Shown here: positions 5,293-5,483 of the stretch, in pieces | Position numbering within the stretch: the stretch's first letter is position 1 | Layout of the letters: each line of letters begins with the position of its first letter | Assembly (NCBI GenBank): GCA_903862155.1 | Contig: CAIOXF010000360.1 | Span: 1 to 5,483, forward strand | Reading direction: 5' to 3' | DNA from: an uncultured cyanobacterium | Lineage (GTDB): Bacteria; Cyanobacteriota; Cyanobacteriia; PCC-6307; Cyanobiaceae | Length of the DNA: 5,483 nucleotides | Made by a program: the position numbers and the translations under genes | Notes under the pieces: model-generated | The model's input: the letters and a program-made list of their open reading frames with translations, nothing else | What the model was told of the DNA's origin: nothing | Databases searched by the model: none

Positions 5293-5312
5293 AAGCCATA
5301 GGAAACGTCACA
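5282..5312 (+). promoter_or_regulatory. Interleaved inverted repeats in the ndhF leader
   Basis: Two inverted pairs interlock: GTTTC (5282-5286) with GAAAC (5302-5306), and TGTGA (5288-5292) with TCACA (5308-5312). Members of each pair start 20 bases apart. The element lies 70-100 bases before the ndhF start, where an operator would be expected. The arms are short, so chance is a real alternative, and the left arms fall in the last codons of the doubtful ORF. Confidence 0.25.
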
Positions 5313-5382
5313 TCCTTTGGCGCCCAAGCGGAGTCCGCGCTCTCTAAGGTTTGCGGCCACCTCATCTCCGCGCCTGGATGTG

Positions 5383-5483
5383 ATGACCGTCTCCTTCGCT
5401 CAGACGGCCTGGCTGGTGCCCCTGTACCCCCTGGTGGCGTCGCTTCTGTCCTTCCTGTGGTCGCCGGGCCTGATCGCCCGCAC
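5383..5483 (+). CDS. ndhF4: NdhF-type NAD(P)H-quinone oxidoreductase subunit, N-terminus; probably NdhF4
   Basis: Only 33 codons and two extra bases are present. The product begins MTVSFAQTAWLVPLYPLVAS and continues into LLSFLWSPGLIAR, a first transmembrane helix followed by a short basic turn. The AWLVPLYPL core is typical of NdhF proteins, the antiporter-like membrane subunit of cyanobacterial NDH-1. The SPGLIAR ending resembles the NdhF4 form, which joins NdhD4 and a CO2-hydrating Cup protein in the constitutive, low-affinity CO2-uptake complex of thylakoids. The ATG at 5383 directly follows GTG in frame; the overlapping ATG at 5378 stops at once. Linkage to sbtAB supports a role in inorganic-carbon uptake. 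The paralogue number is a judgement from a short N-terminus; NdhF3 is the main alternative, and ndhD and chp genes should follow to the right. Confidence 0.7.
   Translation, partial: MTVSFAQTAWLVPLYPLVASLLSFLWSPGLIAR

Larger units (their letters stand above)
4704..5382. other. Poorly coding stretch between sigma gene and ndhF
   Basis: About 680 bases lie between two well-defined genes. Two overlapping plus-strand frames are open (4731-5135 from TTG, 4888-5292 from ATG); only the second deserves listing and it is doubtful. The left half is richer in T and A than the flanking genes, third-position G/C is unremarkable, and a poly-C tract sits at 5006-5021. The last 90 bases (5293-5382) must serve as the ndhF leader. 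I see no tRNA, insertion sequence or recognised domain. Confidence 0.45.

Noticed and set aside
1..5483. CRISPR array, insertion sequence or phage attachment site
   Set aside because: I found no regularly spaced repeats, transposase motifs, terminal inverted repeats with target duplications, or tRNA-linked att sites.

Overview
The window reads as part of the chromosome of an alpha-cyanobacterium, most like Cyanobium or coastal/freshwater Synechococcus. The evidence is GC-rich codon use, a bicarbonate transporter pair (SbtA and SbtB) of clear cyanobacterial type, an NdhF of the CO2-uptake type, a cyanobacterial group 2 sigma factor, and two copies of the HIP1 octamer GCGATCGC. The organism assignment rests on recalled family sequences, not on a search.

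Layout, left to right. Positions 1-504 (minus) carry the N-terminal part of a CPA2-type Na+/H+ antiporter that runs off the left edge. A divergent intergenic region (505-748) leads to a PsiE-family four-helix membrane protein (749-1201). This meets a 55-residue membrane protein on the minus strand (1198-1365) tail to tail, with overlapping stop codons. At 1469-1609 is a short ORF that looks like the decayed N-terminus of an MrpC/NuoK-like subunit. A gene-free stretch (1610-2053) holds a LysR-type operator candidate. sbtA (2054-3052, GTG start) and sbtB (3086-3400) follow, and a strong intrinsic terminator at 3439-3469 closes that unit. A group 2 sigma factor occupies 3668-4639 and ends in a weaker terminator. 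About 740 bases of poorly coding sequence (4640-5382) contain one doubtful ORF and a poly-C tract. The window ends in the first 33 codons of ndhF, probably ndhF4.

Functionally this looks like an inorganic-carbon and sodium locus. SbtA imports HCO3- with Na+, SbtB gates it according to adenine-nucleotide state, and the antiporter could restore the Na+ gradient. The NdhF end would begin an NDH-1 CO2-hydration module. The MrpC-like fragment hints that a second Na+/H+ antiporter system (Mrp) was once here. The sigma factor between the two carbon-uptake units is a possible but unproven regulator.

Most notable: SbtB stops exactly before the C-terminal CGPxGC redox loop; the sigma factor has substitutions at residues that contact the -10 and -35 elements; a TTA-N8-TAA palindrome lies between direct repeats upstream of sbtA; and the MrpC/NuoK-like gene is broken. 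I see no CRISPR array, tRNA, rRNA, insertion sequence or clearly undescribed multi-gene system.
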